In this document: positions 19,475 to 28,564 of the stretch, one piece after another
How the letters are laid out: each line of letters begins with the position of its first letter
How positions within the stretch are numbered: the stretch's first letter is position 1
NCBI GenBank assembly: GCA_003695265.1
Contig: RFII01000102.1
Coordinates: forward strand, 1-32,313
Source of the DNA: Candidatus Woesearchaeota archaeon
GTDB lineage: Archaea; Nanobdellota; Nanobdellia; Woesearchaeales; J072
Length of the DNA: 32,313 nt
Reading direction: 5' to 3'
Program-made: the position numbers and the translations under genes
The notes under the pieces: generated by a model
Databases searched by the model: none
Told to the model about the DNA's origin: nothing
The model's input: the letters and a program-made list of their open reading frames with translations, nothing else

Positions 19475-20032
19475 ATGAACAAAATAATAAAAGATTCTAT
19501 TCTTACTGTTCTTCGCCGGATGAGGAAGGCATTGAAGCAGCGTGATTCCCATCTTCTTGCAAAGCTGAGCAATTTCACAATACACAACTCAAGCATATTT
19601 CAGGATGAGGACTCAATAACAACTGCTTTGGTGGCGTATGCTCTTTCAAAGATTATTGCGCGCGAGAAAGACCAGATTTCTGATTCTGACGTTGATTACA
19701 TAAGAAAAGCAATTCAAAAACTGCAGGATCACTTAAGGAAAAATCAGGAGGAACTCTTCAGGGATGATATGAACACGTTAATTGAGGACATAAAAAGATT
19801 GGACAGCAAAGTCTCAATATACTTTGATGAGATCCTGCAAAAATCAAGGATTAAGAAAGGAAGTGCGATTTACTCGCATGGCATTTCGCTGGCAAGAGTT
19901 GCAAAAATATTGGGTGTGAGCCAATGGGAATTGATGAGCTATGTTGGCAACACAAGAATAATAGATGAGGAGGAAAAGGAAAGCGTAAAGAAAAGGCTCG
20001 CTTTCGCAAGAAGCCTTTTCGAGCTTGTGTAA
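19475..20032 (+). CDS. Hypothetical protein with C-terminal HTH-like segment
   Basis: 'YSHGISLARVAKILGVSQWELMSYVG' resembles a helix-turn-helix; TATA-like AAAGTTTATATAACC upstream. Confidence 0.65.
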   Translation: MNKIIKDSILTVLRRMRKALKQRDSHLLAKLSNFTIHNSSIFQDEDSITTALVAYALSKIIAREKDQISDSDVDYIRKAIQKLQDHLRKNQEELFRDDMNTLIEDIKRLDSKVSIYFDEILQKSRIKKGSAIYSHGISLARVAKILGVSQWELMSYVGNTRIIDEEEKESVKKRLAFARSLFELV

Positions 20033-20033
20033 A

Positions 20034-20729
20034 ATGAGCCGTAATAAATCCTTGGTTTTTGATGCCGGGCCGCTTATCAGCTTGACATCAAACAACCTGT
20101 TGTGGATTCTGAAAAAGCTGAAAAAGCATTTCAAAGGGGAATTTTACATAACGTCAGAGGTCGAGCAGGAACTAGTGCATAGGCCTTTGAACAGCAAGAG
20201 GTTCAAGTTTGAGGCATTGCAAGTGATGAAGGAGATTAAGAAAGGGGTCATAAAAGTTGTTGACAACGAGCGCATAAAGAGCCTTGCTAAAGAATTAATA
20301 GGGCTTGCAAACCACTGCTTCAGCGCCCACAATAATTACATTCAAGTGGTTCATATGGGTGAGATGGAGGTTGTTGCTACAGGAATCCTGATGAACGCAT
20401 CTGCTCTTGTAATAGATGAGAGGACGATGCGCTACCTGATAGAAAACCCCATAAAAGTCAAGAGGAGGCTGCAAAGAAAGCTACACACTTATGTGCATGT
20501 TGACAAAACCGCGTTAAAAAAACTGCAAAGAAGGCTGCGCGGCTTGAAAGTAATAAGGTCAGTCGAATTAATATCTGTCGCGTATGAGATGGGATTATTG
20601 AATGAGTACATACCAGACCTGATAGAATCAAAGAGCATTCTCTTGGATGCAGTTCTTTGGGGAGTAAAGATAGACGGCTGCGCTGTTTCAGAGAAAGAGA
20701 TTGACGAGATTGAGAAGCTCATAAAGTAG
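20034..20729 (+). CDS. PIN-domain-like protein (putative RNase)
   Basis: 'LVFDAGPLISLTS', 'YITSEVEQELV', 'MGEMEVVATGILMNASALVIDERTMRYL' give the spaced acidic residues of a PIN fold. ATG at 20034 lies 1 nt after the preceding stop. Confidence 0.65.
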   Translation: MSRNKSLVFDAGPLISLTSNNLLWILKKLKKHFKGEFYITSEVEQELVHRPLNSKRFKFEALQVMKEIKKGVIKVVDNERIKSLAKELIGLANHCFSAHNNYIQVVHMGEMEVVATGILMNASALVIDERTMRYLIENPIKVKRRLQRKLHTYVHVDKTALKKLQRRLRGLKVIRSVELISVAYEMGLLNEYIPDLIESKSILLDAVLWGVKIDGCAVSEKEIDEIEKLIK

Positions 20730-20766
20730 AAAGTATTTTATATTAAAAACAACAAGTATTAAAAAA

Positions 20767-21141
20767 ATGATTGAAAAATCAATAATCACTTTGATATCGT
20801 TTTCTGTTTTAGTTGTGGTCATATATTTTTTGAGGTTCAGGATAATCACAATAGTCCAGCCGCTTTTCAAAAAAATGGGCGAAGAATACCACTTTGTTGA
20901 GCAGGACCAAATAGTTAAAGGAGTCAATGCTTTGCTTTTATCTTTCGCGTTCTCTATGATGCTGGTGTTGTGGTTTATTTACCTCAGCTTTTTTGATTTT
21001 GATAAGAGGATTAGTTGTATAATAATATTTATTATACTCTTAGTGATAGTAGTGTTCTCGCTTTTGTCCTTTAGGCATTTTGTGAAGGCTTTTAGAATAG
21101 CGAACGAGGTGCACGCAGGCCCGAAAAGGGAACATAAGTAA
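20767..21141 (+). CDS. Hypothetical membrane protein
   Basis: 124 aa with three hydrophobic segments; in line with the neighbouring plus-strand genes. Confidence 0.6.
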   Translation: MIEKSIITLISFSVLVVVIYFLRFRIITIVQPLFKKMGEEYHFVEQDQIVKGVNALLLSFAFSMMLVLWFIYLSFFDFDKRISCIIIFIILLVIVVFSLLSFRHFVKAFRIANEVHAGPKREHK

Positions 21142-21186
21142 AGTTTATATAAATCAGGCGCATGCGAATTTCTTGAGGGGTGTGCT

Positions 21187-22704
21187 TTGCTGAAAGGCCA
21201 GATAATATCAGGAGACTTTGGAAACATAATTGTGAGGCAGAAAGCAGGCCGGGAAATCGAGCTTGGAGAGCTCTTAGTTTCTGAAGACGGCAGAATGCTG
21301 TTTGAGGTTGTTGACTTGCGCTTCGGAAGCCAGATATCAGAGCAGAACCGCGAGCTTATTTCAGGAATGGACCTTGAGGAGAACGCTGACACAGAGCTTT
21401 TTGAGAAAGAGCTCAGGAATTACACGATAGCAGTGCTGAAGCCTGTAATCAGGATTGGAGAAAAAGCTTCTCTAGTGAAGACACTTCCAGTTTTCCTTTC
21501 AAAAGTAAGGGAAGTTAAGGAAGAAGACTTGAAATTCTTAACAAAGCCAAAGAACCCGTTGTTTCTTGGAAAGCTGAGGTCAGGATCAAAAGTTATGAAT
21601 GTTGATATTTTCCTGGATGCTGCGAAAGCTCTCTCGCACCACATCCTCATCCCGGCAACAACTGGAAGGGGGAAATCTAATCTTACAATGGTCATGCTGT
21701 GGGGGCAGCTTGACAAAGACTATTGCGGTGTTTTGGTTCTTGACCCTCATGATGAGTATTTTGGAAGGCATAAACTTGGCTTAAAAGACCACCCGAAAAG
21801 CGAGAACCTTGTTTATTACACGATGCGCAGCCCGCCGCCAGGGCAGAGGACTCTTAAAATAAACGTAGAGCAGATAAAGCCTAATCATTTCAACGGCGTC
21901 GTGGAATGGAGCCAAGCACAGCACGAAGCGCTGGCAGCTTATCATAAAAAGTACAAAGAAAAATGGGTTGAAGCTATAATAAAAGAAAGGCCTGTTGACA
22001 ATTTTAACGAGGCAACGTTGAGTGTGATTAAAAGAAGAATGCTCAGCCTCCTTGACTTAGAGCTGGACAGCTCTGGAGTTTACTGCAAAGGAATATTTGA
22101 CTTCTCAGCAGGCGAAACAACAATAAGGGATATTGTGAACGAGCTAATAAAAGGAAAAACAGTTGTGATTGACACTTCGTACCTGTCAGGAGCTGTTGAG
22201 ATACTCGTCGGCTCATTAATAACAACAGAAGTCTTCAGCAAATACAAGCATTTCAAAGCGACAGGAGAGCTGAAAGACAAGCCAGTAATCAGCATTGTTC
22301 TTGAAGAGGCGCCGCGCGTCTTAGGAAAAGAAGTGCTCGAGAAAGGAAGCAATATTTTCAGCACAATCGCAAGAGAAGGAAGAAAGTTCAAGGTAGGTCT
22401 GACAGCAATAACGCAGCTGCCAAGCCTAATACCAAGGCAGATTTTAGCCAATATGAACACAAAAATAATACTCGGCTTGGAAATGGCTCCTGAAAGAAAC
22501 GCGATAATAGAATCAGCGTCCCAGGACTTGACAGAAGCTAGCAAAAGCATCGCTAGCTTAGACATAGGAGAAGCAATAATAAGCTCAAACTTCGTGAAGT
22601 TTGCAACTCCAATAAAAATCCCTTTGTTTGAGGAAATGGCAAAAAGCGCAAAAGATAAAAAACTTGAGGAAAATAGCTTTGAAGGAGTAAAACTGGGTGG
22701 GTAA
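21187..22704 (+). CDS. herA: HerA-like FtsK/HerA-superfamily ATPase, probable TTG start
   Basis: N-terminal HAS-barrel-like region, Walker A '[19 protein letters not shown]', '[12 protein letters not shown]', '[14 protein letters not shown]', '[40 protein letters not shown]'. SD-like GAGGGGTG directly upstream of TTG. Confidence 0.85.
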   Translation: MLKGQIISGDFGNIIVRQKAGREIELGELLVSEDGRMLFEVVDLRFGSQISEQNRELISGMDLEENADTELFEKELRNYTIAVLKPVIRIGEKASLVKTLPVFLSKVREVKEEDLKFLTKPKNPLFLGKLRSGSKVMNVDIFLDAAKALSHHILIPATTGRGKSNLTMVMLWGQLDKDYCGVLVLDPHDEYFGRHKLGLKDHPKSENLVYYTMRSPPPGQRTLKINVEQIKPNHFNGVVEWSQAQHEALAAYHKKYKEKWVEAIIKERPVDNFNEATLSVIKRRMLSLLDLELDSSGVYCKGIFDFSAGETTIRDIVNELIKGKTVVIDTSYLSGAVEILVGSLITTEVFSKYKHFKATGELKDKPVISIVLEEAPRVLGKEVLEKGSNIFSTIAREGRKFKVGLTAITQLPSLIPRQILANMNTKIILGLEMAPERNAIIESASQDLTEASKSIASLDIGEAIISSNFVKFATPIKIPLFEEMAKSAKDKKLEENSFEGVKLGG

Positions 22705-22705
22705 T

Positions 22706-23173
22706 ATGAGAAGTATGAAATCAATTGACAGCCAGATAAGGCACTTGCTTGAGCAGAAAGAAGAGATTCTGGAAAAAGTCCTTGACAAATACGTAAAAAA
22801 CGCAGTTGAGAAATCAAGAGAGATTATTGTCCTGTTAAGGCAGATTATTTTTCAAAACAGAAACTCGAAATTGGGCGAAATAAAAGGCAGGATTAAAGAG
22901 GTTCTTGACGCCTTAGACAAAATAATTCCTGAGCTGCCAGAAGGACCGTCAAAAGAAATGATTGAGAAGGACAGGGATAAATGGAATAAGAACTACGAAT
23001 ACGTTGAGGATGTAATGTCAGGAAAAGAAAGACCTGACTTAAATGACTTAAAAGTCGGGCTGGAAAGAAATTTTACAAGGCTTGGCAGAGACCTTGTTGA
23101 GCTTGCAAAAAAACTGGCCGACCGACTGGAAAGAGAAAAAGACTTACTATGGTCTGAACAACAAGAATTCTAA
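22706..23173 (+). CDS. Small coiled-coil protein, co-transcribed with herA
   Basis: ATG at 22706, 1 nt after the herA stop; 155-aa helical ORF. Confidence 0.65.
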   Translation: MRSMKSIDSQIRHLLEQKEEILEKVLDKYVKNAVEKSREIIVLLRQIIFQNRNSKLGEIKGRIKEVLDALDKIIPELPEGPSKEMIEKDRDKWNKNYEYVEDVMSGKERPDLNDLKVGLERNFTRLGRDLVELAKKLADRLEREKDLLWSEQQEF

Positions 23174-24651
23174 GACTTTGGCTTCCAAATCCTTGCTATT
23201 TTCTCTTTCTTATTATACTCATCTATGTACTTGCCAACCTTGTCAGGAAGTATTTTCTTCAAGCTGGCAGAGCTCTCATGAAGTTTCGCAAGTTTTTTCT
23301 CTATGTTTCTCGTTATCGCCTTGTAAAAGTCAGGGCTTGAGTAAATAAGGCCGTCAACAATCCTCTGGTAAGCGGATGTGCCGTCAAGAGCAAAGACTAT
23401 GTATCCGCGCTTTCCACCTATCAACTCTGAATAAGTGTCCATGCCGGCATAAATCTTTTTGTAATCAGCGTAATAAACTCCTCCAGCCTTTGAGCTAGGG
23501 TCAAGTATTAAAAGCTCGTCTCCATTAACGCCTAAGCACACAGAGTAATGCGCGCTTTTTGCAGAAGGGAAAAGAACTGACTTCTTGTAGTCAACAATTA
23601 TTAAGGCGTCTCCTTTCAGCCAAGATTTCACCTCTTCCTTCAGGTTTGTGATCTTGTCAACATCTATCCAGACGCCAAGAACCTTGTTGTCAGTGAGTTT
23701 TTGCACAGCTCTTATAAGGTCAGCGGGTTTTGTGCCGCCAGGCACCTGCGCGTTTGCTTTCTTGCCTATTTCCTCCTGGCTGAACTCAAAACCGAAAATG
23801 CTGAGAACAATTGAAGCTGATGCCGGGCCGCAATAGCTGGGCGTTTGAGCAACGAATTTTTCCTTAATGCTCTCAAGAGTGCTCAGCCTTGTCCTGACCT
23901 TTTTATAATACAGCCCTTTGTCAAAAAGCTCCTTGTAAGGCACAAAATAATAAAAGTTTCCACTAGGCTTGGTCAGTATTCCCTGAGCCTTGAAAGACTT
24001 GACTTTCACCAAATCAGCACCGACCTTAATGTACTCGCCAACCTTGATCATGCCGCTTGACTTGATAAACCAGCCTGCAAACAGGTTTTTTATGAAATCC
24101 TTTGCACCGAAAAACGCCAGCAACAAGACAAATAGAAGGATTGGGTAAAATATGAAGCTGAGAAATGATATGACAGCGCTTATGTTCACGCCAGCAATGT
24201 TCAAAGCAACCAAAACAAATATTATGTAAAGAATGAACTTGATGATAGCAAGCAAGTTATACGTTATGACATCCTTGCCAGACTCTTCCAGCAGTGTAAG
24301 TAGGCCGCTGCCCTCCAGAAAACGGTTTATTATCAGGAAGATGAACTGCACCACAAGAACAACAAGGACAAAGAGAAGGATTATTGAAAGGATTGTAGGA
24401 GTGTAAGAGTACAGCTCAACAAGCCAATCAGCAGTAATGCTTATCTTAAGGTAGCTTAATGATATGCTGATAAACACGAAATTTATTACGTAAAACACCA
24501 ACTTTGCGATGCCAGGCTTCTCCAAGTCAGTCCTGTAATGCTTCCTGTACGATGATGTTATGAAGCGCTCGCTTATCTTTGACAAAGAAAACCCAAACAG
24601 AACTATTACAAAACTAATTATCAGCTTAAGCGTGACAGGGTCAATAACCAT
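23170..24651 (-). CDS. MscS-like membrane domain fused to a C39-like cysteine peptidase domain
   Basis: Several N-terminal TM segments, then 'FIKNLFAGWFIKSSGMIKVGEYIKVGADLVKVKSFKAQGIL...FYYFVPYKEL' (MscS beta-domain-like), then 'VAQTPSYCGPASASIVLSIFG' and 'SAHYSVCLGVNGDELLILDPSS' (Q/C/H/D of C39-like peptidases). Confidence 0.75.
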   Translation of the reverse strand: MVIDPVTLKLIISFVIVLFGFSLSKISERFITSSYRKHYRTDLEKPGIAKLVFYVINFVFISISLSYLKISITADWLVELYSYTPTILSIILLFVLVVLVVQFIFLIINRFLEGSGLLTLLEESGKDVITYNLLAIIKFILYIIFVLVALNIAGVNISAVISFLSFIFYPILLFVLLLAFFGAKDFIKNLFAGWFIKSSGMIKVGEYIKVGADLVKVKSFKAQGILTKPSGNFYYFVPYKELFDKGLYYKKVRTRLSTLESIKEKFVAQTPSYCGPASASIVLSIFGFEFSQEEIGKKANAQVPGGTKPADLIRAVQKLTDNKVLGVWIDVDKITNLKEEVKSWLKGDALIIVDYKKSVLFPSAKSAHYSVCLGVNGDELLILDPSSKAGGVYYADYKKIYAGMDTYSELIGGKRGYIVFALDGTSAYQRIVDGLIYSSPDFYKAITRNIEKKLAKLHESSASLKKILPDKVGKYIDEYNKKEKIARIWKPKS

Positions 24652-24736
24652 AAAAGCAAGTAAAGTGATGATTTAGTATAAAAATTTTCTTAATTGTTAG
24701 GATAAGTTTAATAATAACTTCTGCTTCCATGCAATT

Positions 24737-25942
24737 ATGAAATTCGCGCACATGGCGGACTGCCACATAGGAAGCTGGAGGGATCCTAAGCTCAGGGACG
24801 CAAGCACAAAGGCGTTCTCAAAAGCAATTGACATTTGTTTAGAGGAAGATGTTGATTTCGTGCTAATAGCAGGAGACTTGTTCAACACTGCACTGCCCGG
24901 AGTTGACCTTCTGAAAAGCGTTGTTGCAAAGCTTAAAGAGCTCAAGGACAAAGGAATACCTGTTTACGGCATTGCAGGAAGCCATGACTTCTCGCCGAGC
25001 GGAAAAACAATGATAGACGTCTTGGAAAATGCAGGCCTTTTTGTCAATGTTTGCAGAGGAAAAGTCGAGGACAAGAAATTAGTCCTGGAGTTCACCACTA
25101 ATGAAAAAACAGGGGTGAAGATTACTGGAATGCTGGGCAAGAGGGGAATGCTGGACCGCAAGTTCTATGAGCAGCTTGATTCCAAAAGCCTTGAAAGAGA
25201 AAATGGGAGAAAGGTATTCCTTTTCCACACATTGCTGTCAGAGCTCAAGCCAAAAGACCTTCAGATGATGGACTCTTCTCCATTATCATTGCTTCCAAAA
25301 GGTTTTGATTATTATGCTGGAGGGCACCCCCATTTTGTTCTTACAAAAAAAGAGGAAGGCTATGGCGTAATAGCTTATCCTGGCCCTTTGTTCCCGAACA
25401 GCTTCAAGGAAATGGAGGATGTAAAGATTGGCGGCTTTAACATTGTTGAAGACTGGAAGATAAGGCATGTTAATGTCCAGGTTTACAACGTTCATAACAT
25501 AAGCGTTGACTGCAACCACAAAACGCCAGAGCAGGTTAAGGCGGAAATACTGGAAGGCATAAAGAATAAGGAATTCATCCACACCATTGTTACAATAAGG
25601 CTTTTCGGCGTTTTAGAGTCAGGAAAGGTTTCAGACATCGACTTCGGCGAGATAAGCAGAATGCTTTATGAGAAGAGCGCTTTCGCAGTCCTCAGAAACA
25701 CGTCCGGCTTAAGCTCAAAAGAGTTTGAAGAAGTAAAGGTATCGCAGGGAAGCGTTGACGAGATTGAGGACAGGATAATAAGGGAGCACGCAGGCCAGAT
25801 AAGCATTGGGCTGGACAGGGATAAAGAGATAACGCTGACAAAGAAACTTATTGACGCGTTGAACATGGAAAAAGCAGAGGGCGAGCGCACTTCAGACTTT
25901 GAGGCAAGGGTTTTAGAAACAGTGAGGAAAGTTCTTGAATAA
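24737..25942 (+). CDS. mre11: Mre11 DNA double-strand break repair nuclease
   Basis: 'MKFAHMADCHIGSW', 'VLIAGDLFNTALP', 'IPVYGIAGSHDFSPSGKTMIDVLENAGLF', 'FHTLLSELK', 'YYAGGHPHFV' phosphoesterase motifs. Confidence 0.9.
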   Translation: MKFAHMADCHIGSWRDPKLRDASTKAFSKAIDICLEEDVDFVLIAGDLFNTALPGVDLLKSVVAKLKELKDKGIPVYGIAGSHDFSPSGKTMIDVLENAGLFVNVCRGKVEDKKLVLEFTTNEKTGVKITGMLGKRGMLDRKFYEQLDSKSLERENGRKVFLFHTLLSELKPKDLQMMDSSPLSLLPKGFDYYAGGHPHFVLTKKEEGYGVIAYPGPLFPNSFKEMEDVKIGGFNIVEDWKIRHVNVQVYNVHNISVDCNHKTPEQVKAEILEGIKNKEFIHTIVTIRLFGVLESGKVSDIDFGEISRMLYEKSAFAVLRNTSGLSSKEFEEVKVSQGSVDEIEDRIIREHAGQISIGLDRDKEITLTKKLIDALNMEKAEGERTSDFEARVLETVRKVLE

Positions 25943-26065
25943 TTCTGAATTTCCTTAACAAGTTCAAAAGGTTTCCTAGATTTCTTTGGCAAAGCTTGAC
26001 TATGCCAAAACATCGTAAAATTATTAAATTCGTTTCACTTACTTCTGCTTTAAGGGGGTGTACTC

Positions 26066-26323
26066 ATGGCAGAAGAGGAGGAAATAGGTGTTATAACGCA
26101 TTACTTTACAAAAATAGGTGTTGGTATTTTGGAAATAAAGAATGGAACTTTAAAGGTTGGTGACACAATTCATGTAAAAGGAGCGACTTCTGATTTTACG
26201 CAGACAGTTGATTCAATGCAGATAGAGCACAAACCAGTTGAAGAGGCAAAGGCTGGAGATGCTATTGGCCTAAAAGTCAAAGAGCACGTAAGAGAGAACG
26301 ACAAGGTTTTCTTAGTAAAATAA
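26066..26323 (+). CDS. Small stand-alone EF-Tu domain-2-like beta-barrel protein
   Basis: 'EIGVITHYFTKIGVGILEIKNGTLKVGDTIHVKGATSDFTQTVDSMQIEHKPVEEAKAGDAIGLKVKEHVRENDKVFLVK' reads as translation-factor domain 2; SD AAGGGGGTG upstream. Confidence 0.8.
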   Translation: MAEEEEIGVITHYFTKIGVGILEIKNGTLKVGDTIHVKGATSDFTQTVDSMQIEHKPVEEAKAGDAIGLKVKEHVRENDKVFLVK

Positions 26324-26395
26324 ACGCATTTTACTATTTTTCAGTAGTCAATAATAGAAATATTTATAAATAACTATTTTAAAACCATTTTTTTT

Positions 26396-26914
26396 ATGGA
26401 TAAAGAGTATTTTACATACATTTTTGATGCTGCTTTTGTCTTTGTATTAGGTGTTTTTGGCTATGCAAAAACATATAAAAATGACTTAATTGGAATGATT
26501 TACTTTGCTGAAAGCGCAAGAAGCATTGACTTTAAAGAAACAACTTTTGCTAAGTGGAGGATAAGAACAACTGATGACGTGATTGATGTTTCAAGGCTTC
26601 AAGAAGGCATGCCTAGGCAGACTGGAAAACTATTGCAATACCCTGAAGTGTTGGAAGCAATGGGAATTGAAGTCGGCGGCCGTTCTGTTGTGGGAAAATA
26701 TGATCTTGGCATGAATTGTTTTGCCGAAACGTATAAAACAGCAGGGTTAATTGGCATAATAAACCTTATGTTTAATCCACTTATTGCTATAACAACAGGT
26801 TTGGAATCACTTCTTGGCTTAAGCATCGGAGCAGAAATAGGGTCTAGAATGGCTAGAAAGCGCTTCAATTATTACTTCTCAAAAAGAAGGCCGGAGTTTG
26901 AGCGCAAGATTTAA
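26396..26914 (+). CDS. Hypothetical protein
   Basis: 172 aa ORF with a central hydrophobic segment; promoter-like ATATTTATAAATAA upstream. Confidence 0.6.
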   Translation: MDKEYFTYIFDAAFVFVLGVFGYAKTYKNDLIGMIYFAESARSIDFKETTFAKWRIRTTDDVIDVSRLQEGMPRQTGKLLQYPEVLEAMGIEVGGRSVVGKYDLGMNCFAETYKTAGLIGIINLMFNPLIAITTGLESLLGLSIGAEIGSRMARKRFNYYFSKRRPEFERKI

Positions 26915-26992
26915 ATAAAATTTTTAATAATTTCCTTTTTTAAACAAAAAAGAGGTTCTTTTCAAAAAAATATTTTTTTACAATACTCTTAG

Positions 26993-28093
26993 ATGGGGTT
27001 GGCAATGCTTAGTTTAGAAGACAAAATAAATACTTTTATCCAGAATAATATTGATGAACTGCCTGCTTGGGTTGTAAAATTTTTTTCTTGGCCTTACATT
27101 GCTGGTGATTCACCGGAAAAAACTATTCATAAAGCAGAAAAGCTTCTTCGCGATGGAAAGCACAGTACAATTGATGTTCTTGGAGAATTCTCCAGGAGTT
27201 TACAAAATGTTGCTGAATATGTAAACCTTTATAACTCAACATTTAATCTAATTGCACAAATGAATGTGAGGCCGACAGCTTCTTTTAAGCCGTCATGCTT
27301 CACGCCAGTACGCACTGTTCAAGAAAGTCGGCATGAAAAAGTTATTATTGAGAGGACAGACCTTGAGCTTTGCGAAAACAATATCAGGGCTCAAGTTCGA
27401 AGGGCAAAAGACCTTGGAATAATGGTCACTATCGACATGGAAGACCATCACTGGACTGATTTTACTCTTAACACTTATTTCAAGCTGAGAGAGGAAGGTT
27501 TTGATAACGTGGGCAGTGTTTTGCAGGCAAGGCTGTTCAGGACTGCAGAAGACGTAAGAAGGTTTGGCGCAGGTGACCGTGTTCGCCTATGCATAGGAAT
27601 CTACAATGAGCCGCCGAGCATTGCTGTTGAACCGAATAATAAGAAAGAAATGAAAGAGCGCTTAATCAATTATTTGCCCACGCTTTTTGAGAATGACGTT
27701 TATGTTGAGATAGCAACGCACGACACCAATTTAATTGACAGAATATTCCAAGAGGTAATTTTCCCCATGGGAATACCTCCAGAAAGGTTTGAGACGCAGT
27801 TCTTGTTAGGAGTTCAATTAAACAGGTTTCAAAAAGCGCTTATATCTGGAGATTATTTTAAAAGATTTAGGAGTAGCGGATTTGATAATTCTCTTGTAGA
27901 GGAATACATTGAAAAAGGTGTGAAAGTCAGGATTTACCTTCCCTTTGCGCAGTCTTGGGATGATGCTTTGCCCTACTGTAGGAGGAGAATAAAAGCAAAC
28001 CCGAACATCGCAAGGTACGGAATAAAAAACTTCTTAAGGCGCCCGGAAGTAATGCCGAGAATCATTTATGAAATGCTAAAAGAGAGGAAATAA
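26993..28093 (+). CDS. Proline dehydrogenase-like (PRODH/PutA-fold) protein
   Basis: 'VTIDMEDHHWTDFTLNTYFKLREEGFDNVGSVLQARLFRTAEDV', 'RVRLCIGIYNEPPSIAV', 'VEIATHDTNLIDRIF', 'ERFETQFLLGVQ', 'VRIYLPFAQSWDDALPYCRRRI'. Confidence 0.8.
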   Translation: MGLAMLSLEDKINTFIQNNIDELPAWVVKFFSWPYIAGDSPEKTIHKAEKLLRDGKHSTIDVLGEFSRSLQNVAEYVNLYNSTFNLIAQMNVRPTASFKPSCFTPVRTVQESRHEKVIIERTDLELCENNIRAQVRRAKDLGIMVTIDMEDHHWTDFTLNTYFKLREEGFDNVGSVLQARLFRTAEDVRRFGAGDRVRLCIGIYNEPPSIAVEPNNKKEMKERLINYLPTLFENDVYVEIATHDTNLIDRIFQEVIFPMGIPPERFETQFLLGVQLNRFQKALISGDYFKRFRSSGFDNSLVEEYIEKGVKVRIYLPFAQSWDDALPYCRRRIKANPNIARYGIKNFLRRPEVMPRIIYEMLKERK

Positions 28094-28213
28094 TCACTCT
28101 TCCTCCTTAGAAGCATTTTTCTCATTTTTATAAACATTTTCTCCAAATATTATTTTGCTTAAGTCAAGATAACCATCAACAATGTACTCCTCATATTCAG
28201 ACCAGTCGCTCAT
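28094..28213 (-). CDS. Small acidic hypothetical protein, 39 aa (MSDWSEYEEYIVDGYLDLSKIIFGENVYKNEKNASKEEE); not in the supplied track
   Basis: Hand translation; ATGA overlap with the stop of the upstream minus-strand ORF (28210-28395). Confidence 0.55.
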   Translation of the reverse strand: MSDWSEYEEYIVDGYLDLSKIIFGENVYKNEKNASKEEE

Positions 28214-28395
28214 TTCTGCATCGCCTCAATTTTTGCTTTGAGCTCCTCATATTCCTTTCTCATAACATTAAGCTGCTCCTTTTTGGCAGGATTTATTTGG
28301 TTTCTCTTCTCATCCCACGAAAGCCTGTCTATCACGACCTTCATGTCATGCATTTTTTCATCAATTTGTTCGGCGGTTAAAGATTCTTCTGTCAT
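28210..28395 (-). CDS. Small helical hypothetical protein, 61 aa (MTEESLTAEQIDEKMHDMKVVIDRLSWDEKRN...)
   Basis: ATG at 28395 preceded by SD-like GAGAGGTGAGTGAT; the longer track ORF (to 28515) adds AT-rich intergenic sequence. Confidence 0.6.
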   Translation of the reverse strand: MTEESLTAEQIDEKMHDMKVVIDRLSWDEKRNQINPAKKEQLNVMRKEYEELKAKIEAMQK

Positions 28396-28564
28396 ATCAC
28401 TCACCTCTCGAGCGTAAGAAAAAACCGTCAATGGATAGTAATAAATCAATGTTAATATATATAGTTTTTGGTAAAAACCTTTCTTATTATTCATATTACA
28501 TGAAATACAACTCATTTTTTATATTAGCAATCTTTAAATACGAGATGATTTATAGTTTTACCTT

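Noticed and set aside
22080-22817. 245-aa minus-strand ORF in the track
   Set aside because: Fully antisense to herA and its partner; Ser/Leu/Phe-rich composition and no motifs, whereas the plus frame has clear HerA motifs.
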